Below are positions 35,117-43,784 of a stretch of DNA of 64,000 nucleotides, piece by piece (the first letter of the stretch is position 1; each line of letters begins with the position of its first letter). The notes beneath the pieces were generated by a model that was given only the letters and a program-made list of their open reading frames with translations, was not told the origin of the DNA and did no database searches. The DNA is from Halobacillus sp. Marseille-P3879 (GTDB taxonomy: Bacteria > Bacillota > Bacilli > Bacillales > Halobacillaceae). The stretch spans positions 124,001 through 188,000 of the forward strand of contig NZ_OESS01000001.1 in NCBI RefSeq assembly GCF_900240285.1. Reading direction: 5' to 3'. The translations under genes and the position numbers were made by a program.

Positions 35117-35848
35117 ATGATTACTATTTCAGAGCTTCAGAAGTCATATAAAGACAATAGGGTGTTACAGAAGCTGTACATCGAGTTTGACCCCGTCGGC
35201 ATTGACATCATCGTCGGGATCAACGGATCGGGTAAGACGACGCTCTTAAACTGTATATGTGACATTACCCCGTTTGAGAGCGGATCGATTACAGTCGATT
35301 CCATCGACCGAAAAGAAAAACAAGCGAAAGAGAAAATGTATTATATTCCTTCAGACTTTTATCTGCCGGAATATTTATCCGGGAAGGAATACGCTGACTT
35401 TGTGTTCTCCAGGTATCCTCATAAAGATCTCAAGCAGTTTAACTTCGTGATTCGATTGTATAATTTAGAATCCGCCTTACATAAAAAGATAAGTGATTAC
35501 TCCTATGGAATGAAAAAGAAGCTGCAGATTGCAGTCTCCTTAGCACTGGATGTTCAATACGTTTTAGCTGATGAAATCTTTAACGGGCTCGATTATGAAA
35601 GCTACCTGCTCACGGAATACTTGATTAATACATTCGCAAACAGCCGTAAATTTATTCTCGTGTCTCATAATATGGATTATATTAAACGGAATACGAGGGC
35701 TCGTGTCTATTTACTAAGCGCTGGAAAGATGGATCTGGTTGAAGATGTTTATCAAATTGAGGAAATCGTAATCAATAATGGAGAATTAAAAAAATATTAT
35801 GATGAAATTGACAGATTCTTATACGATCACAAAGGTTCTATTGAATGA
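35117..35848 (+). CDS. ABC transporter ATP-binding protein of the peptide operon
   Basis: This 243-residue ATPase is intact: Walker A GINGSGKTT, signature YSYGMKKKL, Walker B YVLADEIFNGLD and switch His in LVSHNMDY. It lacks the long C-terminal extension of NatA-type ATPases. Its 3' end overlaps the permease gene by 50 nt, so the two are translated together. The ribosome binding site is weak (AGGATT), which may keep transporter levels low relative to the peptide. It likely drives export of, or immunity to, the peptide encoded upstream. Confidence 0.85.
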   Translation: MITISELQKSYKDNRVLQKLYIEFDPVGIDIIVGINGSGKTTLLNCICDITPFESGSITVDSIDRKEKQAKEKMYYIPSDFYLPEYLSGKEYADFVFSRYPHKDLKQFNFVIRLYNLESALHKKISDYSYGMKKKLQIAVSLALDVQYVLADEIFNGLDYESYLLTEYLINTFANSRKFILVSHNMDYIKRNTRARVYLLSAGKMDLVEDVYQIEEIVINNGELKKYYDEIDRFLYDHKGSIE

Positions 35849-37163
35849 AGTCTTTCACAATATCCTCTCGAACCATATTTTCAAAAAGAAAAGAAATCGA
35901 TATCTCTTATTGGCTGTCCTGTTTGTGGTTTATGTCGCTTACTATCTCTTAAATTTGTCGCAGTTGAATCAAATCTTTATTACCGAAGAGCAGACGAATG
36001 CTTCCCTTCAGAATATGCTGTTTTCCAGTTTAACGAATGTCATCATTATTATCTCGGGGTTTATCTATTTGATTGTGACCATTTCGTTTTCTTTAACGAG
36101 CCGTATGCAGTATCAGCTGAAGATTCTGCCGTTTGAACGGGGGAGTATCTGGCTTGGAAGTATATTGTTTAAGTTGCTGTTAGGGTACGTTTCTTTTTTA
36201 ATCGTTTTCGCTATTATTATCCCTCTACTAAATTTGTTTTATTTTTCGTTAAGTCTTAATTTACTCGTTCTCGTTTACTGTCAGCTGTTGTTTTTCTTCA
36301 GCATTTCGTTTTATTATTTGTTTTTTCATGTGATCAGTGTGAAATTGAAGCTGACTGCTTTTAACATCAACCACATTCTATTAGTGGTTTTTCTGTTCTT
36401 TTATTTATTTGTTTTTCGGTTTCAAATCGATCAGGTCGTCCGGTCGCTGAACTTTGAACTTACGATTCTGGTGGTGTCGGGCTTCATCGTTCTGCTGGCA
36501 GCAGGGACGCTGTTATCTGCCTTACTCATATCCGGGCTTCAGACCGATCGTAGTGAAGACGTCTATTCATCGAGTGATTTTTATTCGATGACGAGAATTC
36601 CAATTCCGATGAACCACATGTCCCTTTTATGCTTAGGGATGTTTCGCAATAAATTAACGCTGCGGTTAAGTGGCATCGTACTTCTCTTCTTTCTGCTGTC
36701 ATGGATCGATACGAGGAGTTTGTATACGGCGATGACTACGCTCGTTTACCTTTATCCCGTCATTTCATTTTCAGCGATCAGGTATTACAGCACGACGATG
36801 TCCTACCGTAAGATGAACCCGTTTTTTGCTCTGACAGCCTCTAAAGAGACGCTGATGACGGCTTTAATGAATATCATGATCAACCTTCCCGTAATTATAG
36901 CGGCGATTCTATGGTCAGGAGATTACATCAAGACTACTTATTATGCGCTCATTATCTTTGAATCCGCCTTGATGATGGGAATTATCTTTCCAAAAAATAA
37001 GAGCTCGGTGAACGAATTTTCCGCTTCCATCCTATGTGTCGTACTGGCCCTCTCTTTATATTTGATTTCGAATCATATGGTTATTTTCCTGGTGATTTTT
37101 ACGGTATTGTCTTTCATAAAATATTACTTATTAAGGAGGAGCTATTACGTTGAAATTAACTAA
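35799..37163 (+). CDS. Polytopic ABC permease of the peptide operon
   Basis: This 454-residue membrane protein has roughly 12 hydrophobic helices spread over the whole length, a short cytoplasmic N-terminus and a basic C-terminus. No known permease family is recognised beyond a general ABC-2-like appearance; the size suggests a fused pair of six-helix units. The ATG at 35799 overlaps the ATPase gene, with GGAG 15 nt upstream. It overlaps the next gene by 14 nt. Its position next to a dedicated ATPase makes it the translocation channel of the system. Confidence 0.75.
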   Translation: MMKLTDSYTITKVLLNEVFHNILSNHIFKKKRNRYLLLAVLFVVYVAYYLLNLSQLNQIFITEEQTNASLQNMLFSSLTNVIIIISGFIYLIVTISFSLTSRMQYQLKILPFERGSIWLGSILFKLLLGYVSFLIVFAIIIPLLNLFYFSLSLNLLVLVYCQLLFFFSISFYYLFFHVISVKLKLTAFNINHILLVVFLFFYLFVFRFQIDQVVRSLNFELTILVVSGFIVLLAAGTLLSALLISGLQTDRSEDVYSSSDFYSMTRIPIPMNHMSLLCLGMFRNKLTLRLSGIVLLFFLLSWIDTRSLYTAMTTLVYLYPVISFSAIRYYSTTMSYRKMNPFFALTASKETLMTALMNIMINLPVIIAAILWSGDYIKTTYYALIIFESALMMGIIFPKNKSSVNEFSASILCVVLALSLYLISNHMVIFLVIFTVLSFIKYYLLRRSYYVEIN

Positions 37164-37425
37164 GTTTATTTTTATCGGGACGGTCGTCTATCTCGTTCTC
37201 TTTTTAATCGATTATCTTGTGACCTTGTTCTCGATCGACGAATCCGGTGAATACAAGTCGACGTTAGGATTGAACATTGATATGACGATGAACGAGGAAG
37301 AATTATTCACCAACTTCTCTTTAACCCCTCAGGTATTAATCACTTTTGTGTCATGGCTGCTGATCGTATGCCTGGTCTATTTAGTCGCAAAACGTATAAG
37401 CCAAAGAAGAGTGTTTGATAAGTAA
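37150..37425 (+). CDS. Small two-helix membrane protein of the peptide operon
   Basis: This 91-residue protein has two hydrophobic helices (about 5-28 and 62-82) around an acidic external loop (DESGEYKS to NEEELFTN). It starts at a TTG with a strong AAGGAGGAGC (37132-37141) inside the permease gene. No family is recognised. In peptide toxin operons such proteins are often immunity or accessory export factors, which is the most reasonable guess here. Confidence 0.65.
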   Translation: MKLTKFIFIGTVVYLVLFLIDYLVTLFSIDESGEYKSTLGLNIDMTMNEEELFTNFSLTPQVLITFVSWLLIVCLVYLVAKRISQRRVFDK

Positions 37426-37427
37426 CG

Positions 37428-37811
37428 ATGGACAATTATGTGATGCTGATCGAGGTGTTATTTTTTCTCTATCTTCTTTTGTTTGTGGTGTTGCTGCTTC
37501 ATGAGCTGATTCACCTGCTGTTTATCAAACTGTATAAGAAAGAGATCCAGTCGTTCGCCATCTATCCCTGGGGCGGGAAGGTCGTTTATGTGAATGATCG
37601 CAGCTATGCTGATATCTTAGTCATTTCAGCTGCGCCCAATCTCTTTCTTCCGATGCTTGGCTTTGTCGTCTTTTACCTGGATGGAGGGCTGTACTCTAAC
37701 GCCTTTGCCTTCTTTTGTTTGATCAACCTCTGGAACCTGCTTCCGTTTACTTCGGACGGCTCTGCCATCTTGTATAGTGTGATGAATTTAGTCGAACGAA
37801 AGAAGGCTTGA
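37428..37811 (+). CDS. Minimal site-2-type intramembrane metalloprotease (M50-like)
   Basis: This 127-residue protein contains both halves of the S2P active site in membrane helices: HELIH (25-29) and NLLPFTSDG (103-111), the NxxPxxxxDG motif. At this length it is close to the bare catalytic core, without a PDZ or CBS domain. Such proteases cut transmembrane helices of small substrates; YydH in the Bacillus YydF peptide operon is a related idea. Its likely substrate is the single helix of the 82-residue peptide. The gene begins 2 nt after the preceding stop and ends before a terminator. Confidence 0.82.
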   Translation: MDNYVMLIEVLFFLYLLLFVVLLLHELIHLLFIKLYKKEIQSFAIYPWGGKVVYVNDRSYADILVISAAPNLFLPMLGFVVFYLDGGLYSNAFAFFCLINLWNLLPFTSDGSAILYSVMNLVERKKA

Positions 37812-37817
37812 CGAAAG

Positions 37818-37850
37818 AAAAGAGTGCACCGGATAAGGCGCACTCTTTAA
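37818..37850. terminator. Terminator closing the peptide operon
   Basis: AAAAGAGTGC (37818-37827) and GCACTCTTT (37840-37848) form a stem with a 12-nt loop. It also serves the convergent minus-strand gene. Confidence 0.75.
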
Positions 37851-37858
37851 GATGTTTA

Positions 37859-38209
37859 TTATCTGACACGTTCAATCGTGTAGCTTCCCCGCTCCGTCAC
37901 CAGCGAAAAACGATCTCCCTCAAACTGATACTGAGTCGAATCCTCCAGCGGAATTTCATACATTGAGGACGGAAGCGGCTGAAGTTCCTGCTCATTCGTC
38001 TGTGTAGTGCCCGTGCCGTTTAAATGCAGGGCGTGCATCGGCTCATACTCATCGAGTCTTCTTGTATCGGTTTCATACGAAATATCGTTCAATTGCATAA
38101 TAATCGAATCCTCATCCTCAAGCTCCTGCTTCGTGATCTTGATCGTCTCGCCACTCCATTGCTGCAGCAGCTGATTAAATTCTTCAACGGTTAATGTTCT
38201 TTCGGTCAT
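37859..38209 (-). CDS. Hypothetical acidic protein
   Basis: This is a 116-residue soluble, acidic protein without recognised domains. A beta-rich C-terminus (TQYQFEGDRFSLVTERGSYTIERV) suggests a small barrel. GGAGGGATC precedes the ATG. It lies downstream of the adaA-adaB pair with a 27-nt gap, so it may share their transcript. Confidence 0.65.
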   Translation of the reverse strand: MTERTLTVEEFNQLLQQWSGETIKITKQELEDEDSIIMQLNDISYETDTRRLDEYEPMHALHLNGTGTTQTNEQELQPLPSSMYEIPLEDSTQYQFEGDRFSLVTERGSYTIERVR

Positions 38210-38236
38210 CTTGATCCCTCCTGCCTATAGAATGGC

Positions 38237-38737
38237 CTAATGGGGGGAGGAATTATTCAAAAGGGATCCTTCGAGTTTCAACAGTGCTTCTTTCATCCGT
38301 AAACCACCTGCATACCCGGTCATCGATTGGTTCTTCCCAATGACGCGATGACACGGAACAACAATCGGAATCGGGTTCAGCCGGTTCGCGTTGCCCACAG
38401 CCCGTACCGCTTTTGGACTGCCGATCTTCGCAGCAATGGCAGAGTAGGATTTCGTGTCACCATAGGGGATGGCGTGAACCTGCTTCCACACTTTTTTCTG
38501 AAAATCGGTTCCTTCCGGGTTAAAGGGGAAGCTGAATCGGACCCGCTCGCCGTGAAAATATTCTTCGAGCTGTTTTATGATCGGCTGAACCACATTCACC
38601 TCAGTTCTTATTTCCTTATGTTTGTTTTGAAACTTTTCCCAGAGCTCGTCGGTTAAGCAGATCCTGACCAGCTCTCCAGATTCACCGGCCACAATTCGCA
38701 AACGGCCAATCGGTGAATCGTAATCAGCATAATACAT
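38237..38737 (-). CDS. adaB: Methylated-DNA-protein cysteine methyltransferase (AdaB/Ogt)
   Basis: This 166-residue suicide enzyme removes O6-methyl from guanine. The acceptor Cys129 lies in VVPCHRVIG, and the DNA-binding helix (KSYSAIAAKIGSPKAVRAVG) precedes it. The ATG at 38737, with AAGGAG 8 nt upstream, gives the usual length; the longer frame is a read into the overlapping adaA. Its start lies inside the 3' end of adaA (14-nt overlap), so the two are co-translated, as in Bacillus subtilis adaA-adaB. Confidence 0.93.
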   Translation of the reverse strand: MYYADYDSPIGRLRIVAGESGELVRICLTDELWEKFQNKHKEIRTEVNVVQPIIKQLEEYFHGERVRFSFPFNPEGTDFQKKVWKQVHAIPYGDTKSYSAIAAKIGSPKAVRAVGNANRLNPIPIVVPCHRVIGKNQSMTGYAGGLRMKEALLKLEGSLLNNSSPH

Positions 38738-39284
38738 GGTTGTGCTCCTTTCTATACTGCTTCGGTGTCTGACTGGTATGACGTTTAAAGGCCTGATAAA
38801 AGCTGGCTGCGTTTTGAAAGCCGACGTGATAACAGATGTAAGTATTGGTATGGCTGGTGTGCCGGAGGAAATGCTTCGCTTGTTCAATCCGGAGCCTTTC
38901 CACATACGCATGAGGAGTTGCTGATGTATGAGCTTTAAACACCCGTCCGAGGTGAAACGGACTCACTTGGATATGAATGGCGATCTCATGAATCGATAAG
39001 GGCTTCCAATAGTTTTCCTGTAAAAACTGCTTCGTGTTCTCTACCAGCCTGGCGTTCAACTGGTCACCTTTCTGCTGATCAGGACGGCACCGCTTGCACG
39101 GACGGAAGTCGTCTGCTTCTGCTTCAGCCGGATCGTTGAAAAAAAGCACATTCTTCCGTTTCGGCGGCTTCGACGGGCATGACGGCCTGCAGAAAATGCC
39201 CGTCGTTTTCACGGCATAATAAAACACACCGTCGTATTCCTTATCACACGCAATCACGGCTTTCCATTTCGCTGCATCATCCAT
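38724..39284 (-). CDS. adaA: AdaA, methylphosphotriester-DNA methyltransferase and AraC-type activator
   Basis: This 186-residue protein has the Ada N-terminal zinc domain with four cysteines, Cys32 and Cys36 (FCRPSC) and Cys63 and Cys66 (PCKRC), and a C-terminal AraC-type HTH pair (SIHEIAIHIQVSPFHLGRVF and VGFQNAASFYQAFKRH). Methyl transfer to a zinc-bound Cys turns it into an activator of its own operon. It is slightly shorter than the 211-residue B. subtilis protein. adaB follows with overlap. Confidence 0.92.
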   Translation of the reverse strand: MDDAAKWKAVIACDKEYDGVFYYAVKTTGIFCRPSCPSKPPKRKNVLFFNDPAEAEADDFRPCKRCRPDQQKGDQLNARLVENTKQFLQENYWKPLSIHEIAIHIQVSPFHLGRVFKAHTSATPHAYVERLRIEQAKHFLRHTSHTNTYICYHVGFQNAASFYQAFKRHTSQTPKQYRKEHNHVLC

Positions 39285-39408
39285 CCTCTACACCCTTTCC
39301 GAGAACCTTTCTGTCTTTGTTATACCACGAATTGAATGAAGAAACATTTACTTTCTTGCGTTCTAATTGAGAAAAATATGGTAAATTAAGGATAGAGGAG
39401 GAATGCTG

Positions 39409-39754
39409 ATGATTGAACGAATTGATACGTTGTGCATGATCGTAAGTGACGCTGAAAAATCCACACGCTGGTATGAAGAGGCGTTAGATTTTAAGGTTGT
39501 ATTTAAAGGAGAAGGCTACCGTGTCCTGCAGGTAGGCAGATGGAGGCACGCCACTGACGATTGAAGAAGGGCAGGTTCAACCTGTAACGAACCAGACCTA
39601 TCCGATTTTCTTTTCCACACAGATCACTAAGCTCCATGAGAATCTGCAGAAACAGGGCGTCCGGGTTAGCGATGTACATAACGACGAAGTGAACCAATAT
39701 TTTAACTTCTATGATCCTGACGGGAATCAGCTGCAGGTCTGTTACTTTGAATAA
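39409..39754 (+). pseudogene. Frameshifted VOC/glyoxalase-family gene
   Basis: The first part reads MIERIDTLCMIVSDAEKST, a normal VOC start after GAGGAGG (39395-39401). Near 39533-39540 (GTAGGCAGAT) the frame shifts by one base: the rest continues as GTPLTIEEGQ to FYDPDGNQLQVCYFE in the next frame and stops at 39752. Both halves are otherwise well preserved, so the lesion is recent, or it may be a sequencing error. Confidence 0.75.
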
Positions 39755-39774
39755 AATCAGAAAGGTGATGAATT

Positions 39775-40110
39775 ATTAAAAATTTCGTTTTTTTGATCAT
39801 AGGCTTATGGATAGGAGCGGCGCTGGGGTGGGGGGTTACCAGTTATTTCTCACCCGATTTAAATGAGATGAACGAACTTGAAGATGAAGTAGAGGCTTAC
39901 CTGCGGGAGGATCAGGGATATGACAGAGATGAGCTGGAAAGTGTAAAGGCGGCCCATAATAAAAAATTCATAGGAAATCCTGCAGAGTACCGGGCGGAAG
40001 TCGTATTTACGGATGAACCGAGCCAGGAATACTTTTACTATACAGACGAAAGCGGGGATGTCTACCAAAGCACAGCCACGGAAGGAAAGCATACAGAGAC
40101 TGAGCTCTAA
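39775..40110 (+). CDS. DUF3139-like small exported protein with probable ATT start
   Basis: This is a protein of 111 residues with an N-terminal hydrophobic helix and an acidic extracellular domain (ELEDEVEAYLREDQGYDRDELES), as in DUF3139 proteins. The frame has no ATG, GTG or TTG near the ribosome binding site AAAGGTGATG (39761-39770). An ATT at 39775 is at the right distance and gives a typical MKNFVFLIIGLWIGA membrane start; a TTG at 39793 would lack a site and truncate the helix. Function unknown. Confidence 0.62.
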   Translation: MKNFVFLIIGLWIGAALGWGVTSYFSPDLNEMNELEDEVEAYLREDQGYDRDELESVKAAHNKKFIGNPAEYRAEVVFTDEPSQEYFYYTDESGDVYQSTATEGKHTETEL

Positions 40111-40325
40111 TGTTAAAATATTAGGCAGTTGAATGTTAAATTATAGAAGCTCTTCTTGTTTGAAAGGAGACGGGTAATCAGGAGTACCATGATAGAGGAA
40201 GGAGTGTGGAAGGTCAGATTCGAGGTAGAACGTCTTTTACTTAAGAGATAGTGGAGGACATTAACTCACCAATGAGATAATTATCTACTAAAATGAATGA
40301 ATTGACCCTCCTTTCCCCTAATAAA

Positions 40326-40352
40326 AGACACTTACCATTTAGATAAGTGTCT
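40326..40352 (-). terminator. Terminator overlapping the end of the glucosidase gene
   Basis: AGACACTTA (minus strand, 40352-40344) pairs with TAAGTGTCT (40334-40326), followed by TTTTATT. The upstream half of the stem encodes the last residues of the protein. Confidence 0.8.
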
Positions 40353-42000
40353 CCATTAATCGATAAACCCGCACTTCAAACGGCTGCAGCAGCCCACCTT
40401 CCACCGGATCATAGTTACTCAGGCAGATCTCCTCTGCACTTCCCCTAACGGACTCCTCCCTAACAACAGCAGGTTCTTCCGTTAGATTGGCCGTGATAAG
40501 AAACGTCTCACCCTCAAAGCTTCGCGAATAGGCAAAGATTTGGTCGTGGTCAGGCAGTTCAAGCTGGTAACTTCCATATACGAGAGTGGGGTGGTCCTTT
40601 CGCAGTTGAATTAAGCTTTTGTAAAAATGGAAGATAGAATCCGGTCGTGCCATCGATTCTTCGACATTGAGACTTACGTAATTCGGATTTACATTCATCC
40701 ATGGATCGCCTGAGGTAAATCCAGCATGAAGATCGGAATTCCACTGCATCGGTGTCCGTGAATTATCGCGTCCGCAGTGCCATATCGATTCCATTACTTC
40801 CTCGTGCGCTTTGCCGTTCGCTGTTTCATGGGCGTAGAGATTCTTGGCCGCAACGTCATCATAGTCATCGATCGATGGGAAATGCACGTTGGTCATTCCA
40901 ATTTCCTGGCCCTGGTAAATAAACGGTGTGCCCTGCATGAGAAAGTAAAACGCAGCTAAACATTTGCTGGAGACGGCATGGTACTGATCATCATTGCCCC
41001 AGACGGAAACCGAGCGGGGAAGGTCGTGGTTTTCTAAAAATAAAGCATTCCACCCCGAGCCATCAAGTGCCGTCTGCCATTTAGTGAAAATTTGCTTTAA
41101 AGCGTGGATATCTAAGCTTTTTCCAACTTCATTGCTCCACAAATCGGTATGTTCAAATTGAAAAATCATATTGAATTTCCCGTCTTTCTCCCCGACCCAC
41201 TCGTCGGCTTCCTCAACACTGACACCATTCGCTTCGCCAACGGTCATAATATCGTAGCGGGAAAAGGTTTGCTCATTGAGTTCCTTTAAATACGTCTGAA
41301 TTCCTGCCTGGTTACGATGGCCTTCAAATGAACAAACGTAGTCCTTCTGCTCCGGGTTCGGAAGGTCAGGAAAACCGGGGGACTTTCTAATATGCGAAAT
41401 CGCGTCGATGCGGAAACCGTCAATGCCTTTATCAAGCCACCAGTTGACCATCTCGTATAACGCCTCGCGCACGGATTCGTTTTCCCAATTTAAATCGGGT
41501 TGCTTTCGGGAAAAAATGTGCATATAATACTCTTCCGTCTCCTCGTCATATTCCCAGGCTGACCCTTCAAAAATGGAGGCCCAATTGTTCGGTTCTTTTC
41601 CGTCTTTCCCGGGATGCCAAATGTAAAAGTCGCGGTACGGATTGTTTTTTGACGACCTCGATTCAATAAACCATGGATGTTCATCGGATGTATGATTGAT
41701 GACTAAATCCATAATCAGCCGCATACCCCGTTTATGAACTTCTTCAAGTAGGTTATCAAAATCTTCCATCGTACCAAACTCCTGCATAATTCCCTGGTAG
41801 TTACTGATGTCATATCCGTTATCATCGTTTGGAGATGAATACACCGGGCAAATCCAGATGACATTGATGCCAAGCTCCTGCAAATAATCCAGTTTGGAGG
41901 CGATCCCCGGGAGATCACCGATTCCGTCGCCATTTGAGTCCATAAAGCTGCGCGGATAAATCTGATACGCTACCGCTTCTTTCCACCATTTTCTTTCCAT
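40339..42000 (-). CDS. malL: GH13 alpha-glucosidase / oligo-1,6-glucosidase
   Basis: This 553-residue cytoplasmic GH13 enzyme shows region I DLVINHTSDEH, nucleophile Asp199 in GFRIDAISH, acid/base Glu256 in TVGEANG and Asp326 in ENHDLPR. Length and sequence fit the MalL/oligo-1,6-glucosidase subfamily. It hydrolyses imported alpha-glucosides. It is the last gene of an ABC importer operon (28 nt after the permease gene) under a LacI regulator. Because no phosphoglucosidase motifs distinguish it, unphosphorylated di- and oligosaccharides are the expected substrates. Confidence 0.9.
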   Translation of the reverse strand: MERKWWKEAVAYQIYPRSFMDSNGDGIGDLPGIASKLDYLQELGINVIWICPVYSSPNDDNGYDISNYQGIMQEFGTMEDFDNLLEEVHKRGMRLIMDLVINHTSDEHPWFIESRSSKNNPYRDFYIWHPGKDGKEPNNWASIFEGSAWEYDEETEEYYMHIFSRKQPDLNWENESVREALYEMVNWWLDKGIDGFRIDAISHIRKSPGFPDLPNPEQKDYVCSFEGHRNQAGIQTYLKELNEQTFSRYDIMTVGEANGVSVEEADEWVGEKDGKFNMIFQFEHTDLWSNEVGKSLDIHALKQIFTKWQTALDGSGWNALFLENHDLPRSVSVWGNDDQYHAVSSKCLAAFYFLMQGTPFIYQGQEIGMTNVHFPSIDDYDDVAAKNLYAHETANGKAHEEVMESIWHCGRDNSRTPMQWNSDLHAGFTSGDPWMNVNPNYVSLNVEESMARPDSIFHFYKSLIQLRKDHPTLVYGSYQLELPDHDQIFAYSRSFEGETFLITANLTEEPAVVREESVRGSAEEICLSNYDPVEGGLLQPFEVRVYRLMETLI

Positions 42001-42028
42001 TTCCTGACCTCCTGCTTCACTCTATTCA

Positions 42029-42853
42029 TCACTTCACTGCACCTTCAGACACTCCCGCAATGATTTGTTTCTGGGCAAAAAAGTATCCGATGATTACCGG
42101 TATGATGGCAATCGTTAAACCTGCTAGTGCCAGGTGCCACTGCTTCGTATACTGACCGAAAAAGAAAAACATCTTCAACGGAATCGTTGCGTTTGCTTCA
42201 CTTAATACAAGAGATGGAAGCAAATAGTCGTTCCAAATCCAAATCACATTTAAGATCCCAACCGTAACGGATATCGGTTTTAATAAAGGGAAAATGATCC
42301 TCCAGAACAATTGGAACCGGTTCGCTCCGTCAATAATTGCAGCTTCATCCATCGACTTCGATACACCTGTCATCGCTCCGTGATATAAAAAGATTGATAA
42401 ACTGCATCCAAATCCTAAGTACATGAAAATTAAACCGCCGGCGTTCAGCATATCCGCCTGTCCAAACAAAGCGACCAGCGGGATCATGACCGACTGAAAC
42501 GGAATGAGCATCGCTGCTACAAATACGAAAAACATAACAGCGCTCAGCTTACTCTTATTTCGTGCAAGGGCATAGCCAGCCATGGAGGAAAAAATAATAA
42601 TAATGCCCACACTTAACCCCGTAATCAATACCGAATTAAACAACGACTTAAGAAACTCAAGATCGATAAATGCTTCAACAAAGTTCCCTGTAATCCACTC
42701 TTCTGGTAAACCGAGCACGCCAGTGAAAATATCACGCTTTGTTTTAAAAGCATTCACAATCATCAAGTAAAAAGGGGCGATCCATATGAGGCCTAGCAAG
42801 AGACCAAACACTTCAATCGAGATTAAATTCCGCTTTTCATTGTTTTTCTTCAT
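42029..42853 (-). CDS. Carbohydrate ABC importer permease, MalG type
   Basis: This 274-residue permease has six helices and the EAA loop around SMDEAAIIDGANRFQLFWRI. It begins at an ATG that overlaps the stop of the MalF-type gene by one base. Together they form the channel of an alpha-glucoside importer; the ATPase (MsmX-like) must be encoded elsewhere, since no ATPase gene lies in this operon. Confidence 0.9.
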   Translation of the reverse strand: MKKNNEKRNLISIEVFGLLLGLIWIAPFYLMIVNAFKTKRDIFTGVLGLPEEWITGNFVEAFIDLEFLKSLFNSVLITGLSVGIIIIFSSMAGYALARNKSKLSAVMFFVFVAAMLIPFQSVMIPLVALFGQADMLNAGGLIFMYLGFGCSLSIFLYHGAMTGVSKSMDEAAIIDGANRFQLFWRIIFPLLKPISVTVGILNVIWIWNDYLLPSLVLSEANATIPLKMFFFFGQYTKQWHLALAGLTIAIIPVIIGYFFAQKQIIAGVSEGAVK

Positions 42854-43713
42854 TACATTTCCACCTCTCGTTTTTTGTTGTAGTACACCTGTGTTAACGC
42901 AACAACTGAAACGATAAGGAAGAAGATGACCGCTTTCGCTTGAGCGTAAGCCATGTCGTTATCGGAGAACGCCGTATTGACGATGTCCATGGCCACCATC
43001 TGCGTTTGACTCGCAGGACCGCCGTTCGTTAATGACAAATTCTGATCATAAATTTTAAAAGACATCGAAAGCGTCAAAAACATGCTGATCGTAAACGCAG
43101 GGGCTACAAGAGGGAAAGTAATATTTTTAAAACGCTGAAGAGGGCTCGCTCCGTCGATTTTTGCAGCTTCAATCAAGTCTTTCGGAATATTTTCAAGATA
43201 AGCGATGTAAATGATCATAATGTAGCCTGCCATCTGCCAGCAGGTTAGAATAACAATACCCCAAAAACCCGTGTTCGCCGTAGAAAGCCAGCCGTTGAAC
43301 CCTTCAATTCCCGTGAGGCCGCCGATATCTCCAAATACACTGATGAAAATAAACTGCCAGATGAACCCGAGAATCAAGCCGCCGATTAAATTCGGCATAA
43401 AGAAAACAGTACGCAGCAAATTATTCGACTTGATGTTACGGGTGACGATCAATGCAAGCCCAAGCCCAAACAAATTCAACAAAAGAACGACGACAAAAGC
43501 AAATTTTGTTGTAAACCACACTGCCTGCATAAATTCATCTTCCTGAAACAAACGGATATAATTCTCCCAGCCAATAAAAGTCTCCGCCCGAAGTCCATTC
43601 CAATCCGTAAACGAATACACCAGTCCATAGAGAAAAGGAATGACGACTACAATGCCTAGACCTAATACAACTGGAGTAAGAAACAACCAAAATGAAAGCG
43701 TCCGATTACTCAT
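42853..43713 (-). CDS. Carbohydrate ABC importer permease, MalF type
   Basis: This 286-residue permease has six helices and an EAA loop with PKDLIEAAKIDGASPLQRF. The ATG at 43713 has GAGGAGG about 6 nt upstream; the frame extends further only by chance. It lies 71 nt downstream of the binding protein gene and overlaps the MalG-type gene. Confidence 0.9.
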   Translation of the reverse strand: MSNRTLSFWLFLTPVVLGLGIVVVIPFLYGLVYSFTDWNGLRAETFIGWENYIRLFQEDEFMQAVWFTTKFAFVVVLLLNLFGLGLALIVTRNIKSNNLLRTVFFMPNLIGGLILGFIWQFIFISVFGDIGGLTGIEGFNGWLSTANTGFWGIVILTCWQMAGYIMIIYIAYLENIPKDLIEAAKIDGASPLQRFKNITFPLVAPAFTISMFLTLSMSFKIYDQNLSLTNGGPASQTQMVAMDIVNTAFSDNDMAYAQAKAVIFFLIVSVVALTQVYYNKKREVEM

Positions 43714-43784
43714 AACAGCCTCCTCGTGTTTGTAAATGCGGAGAGCTAACAACCTAAGCTGTTAGCTCTCATTCTTTTTTGTAA

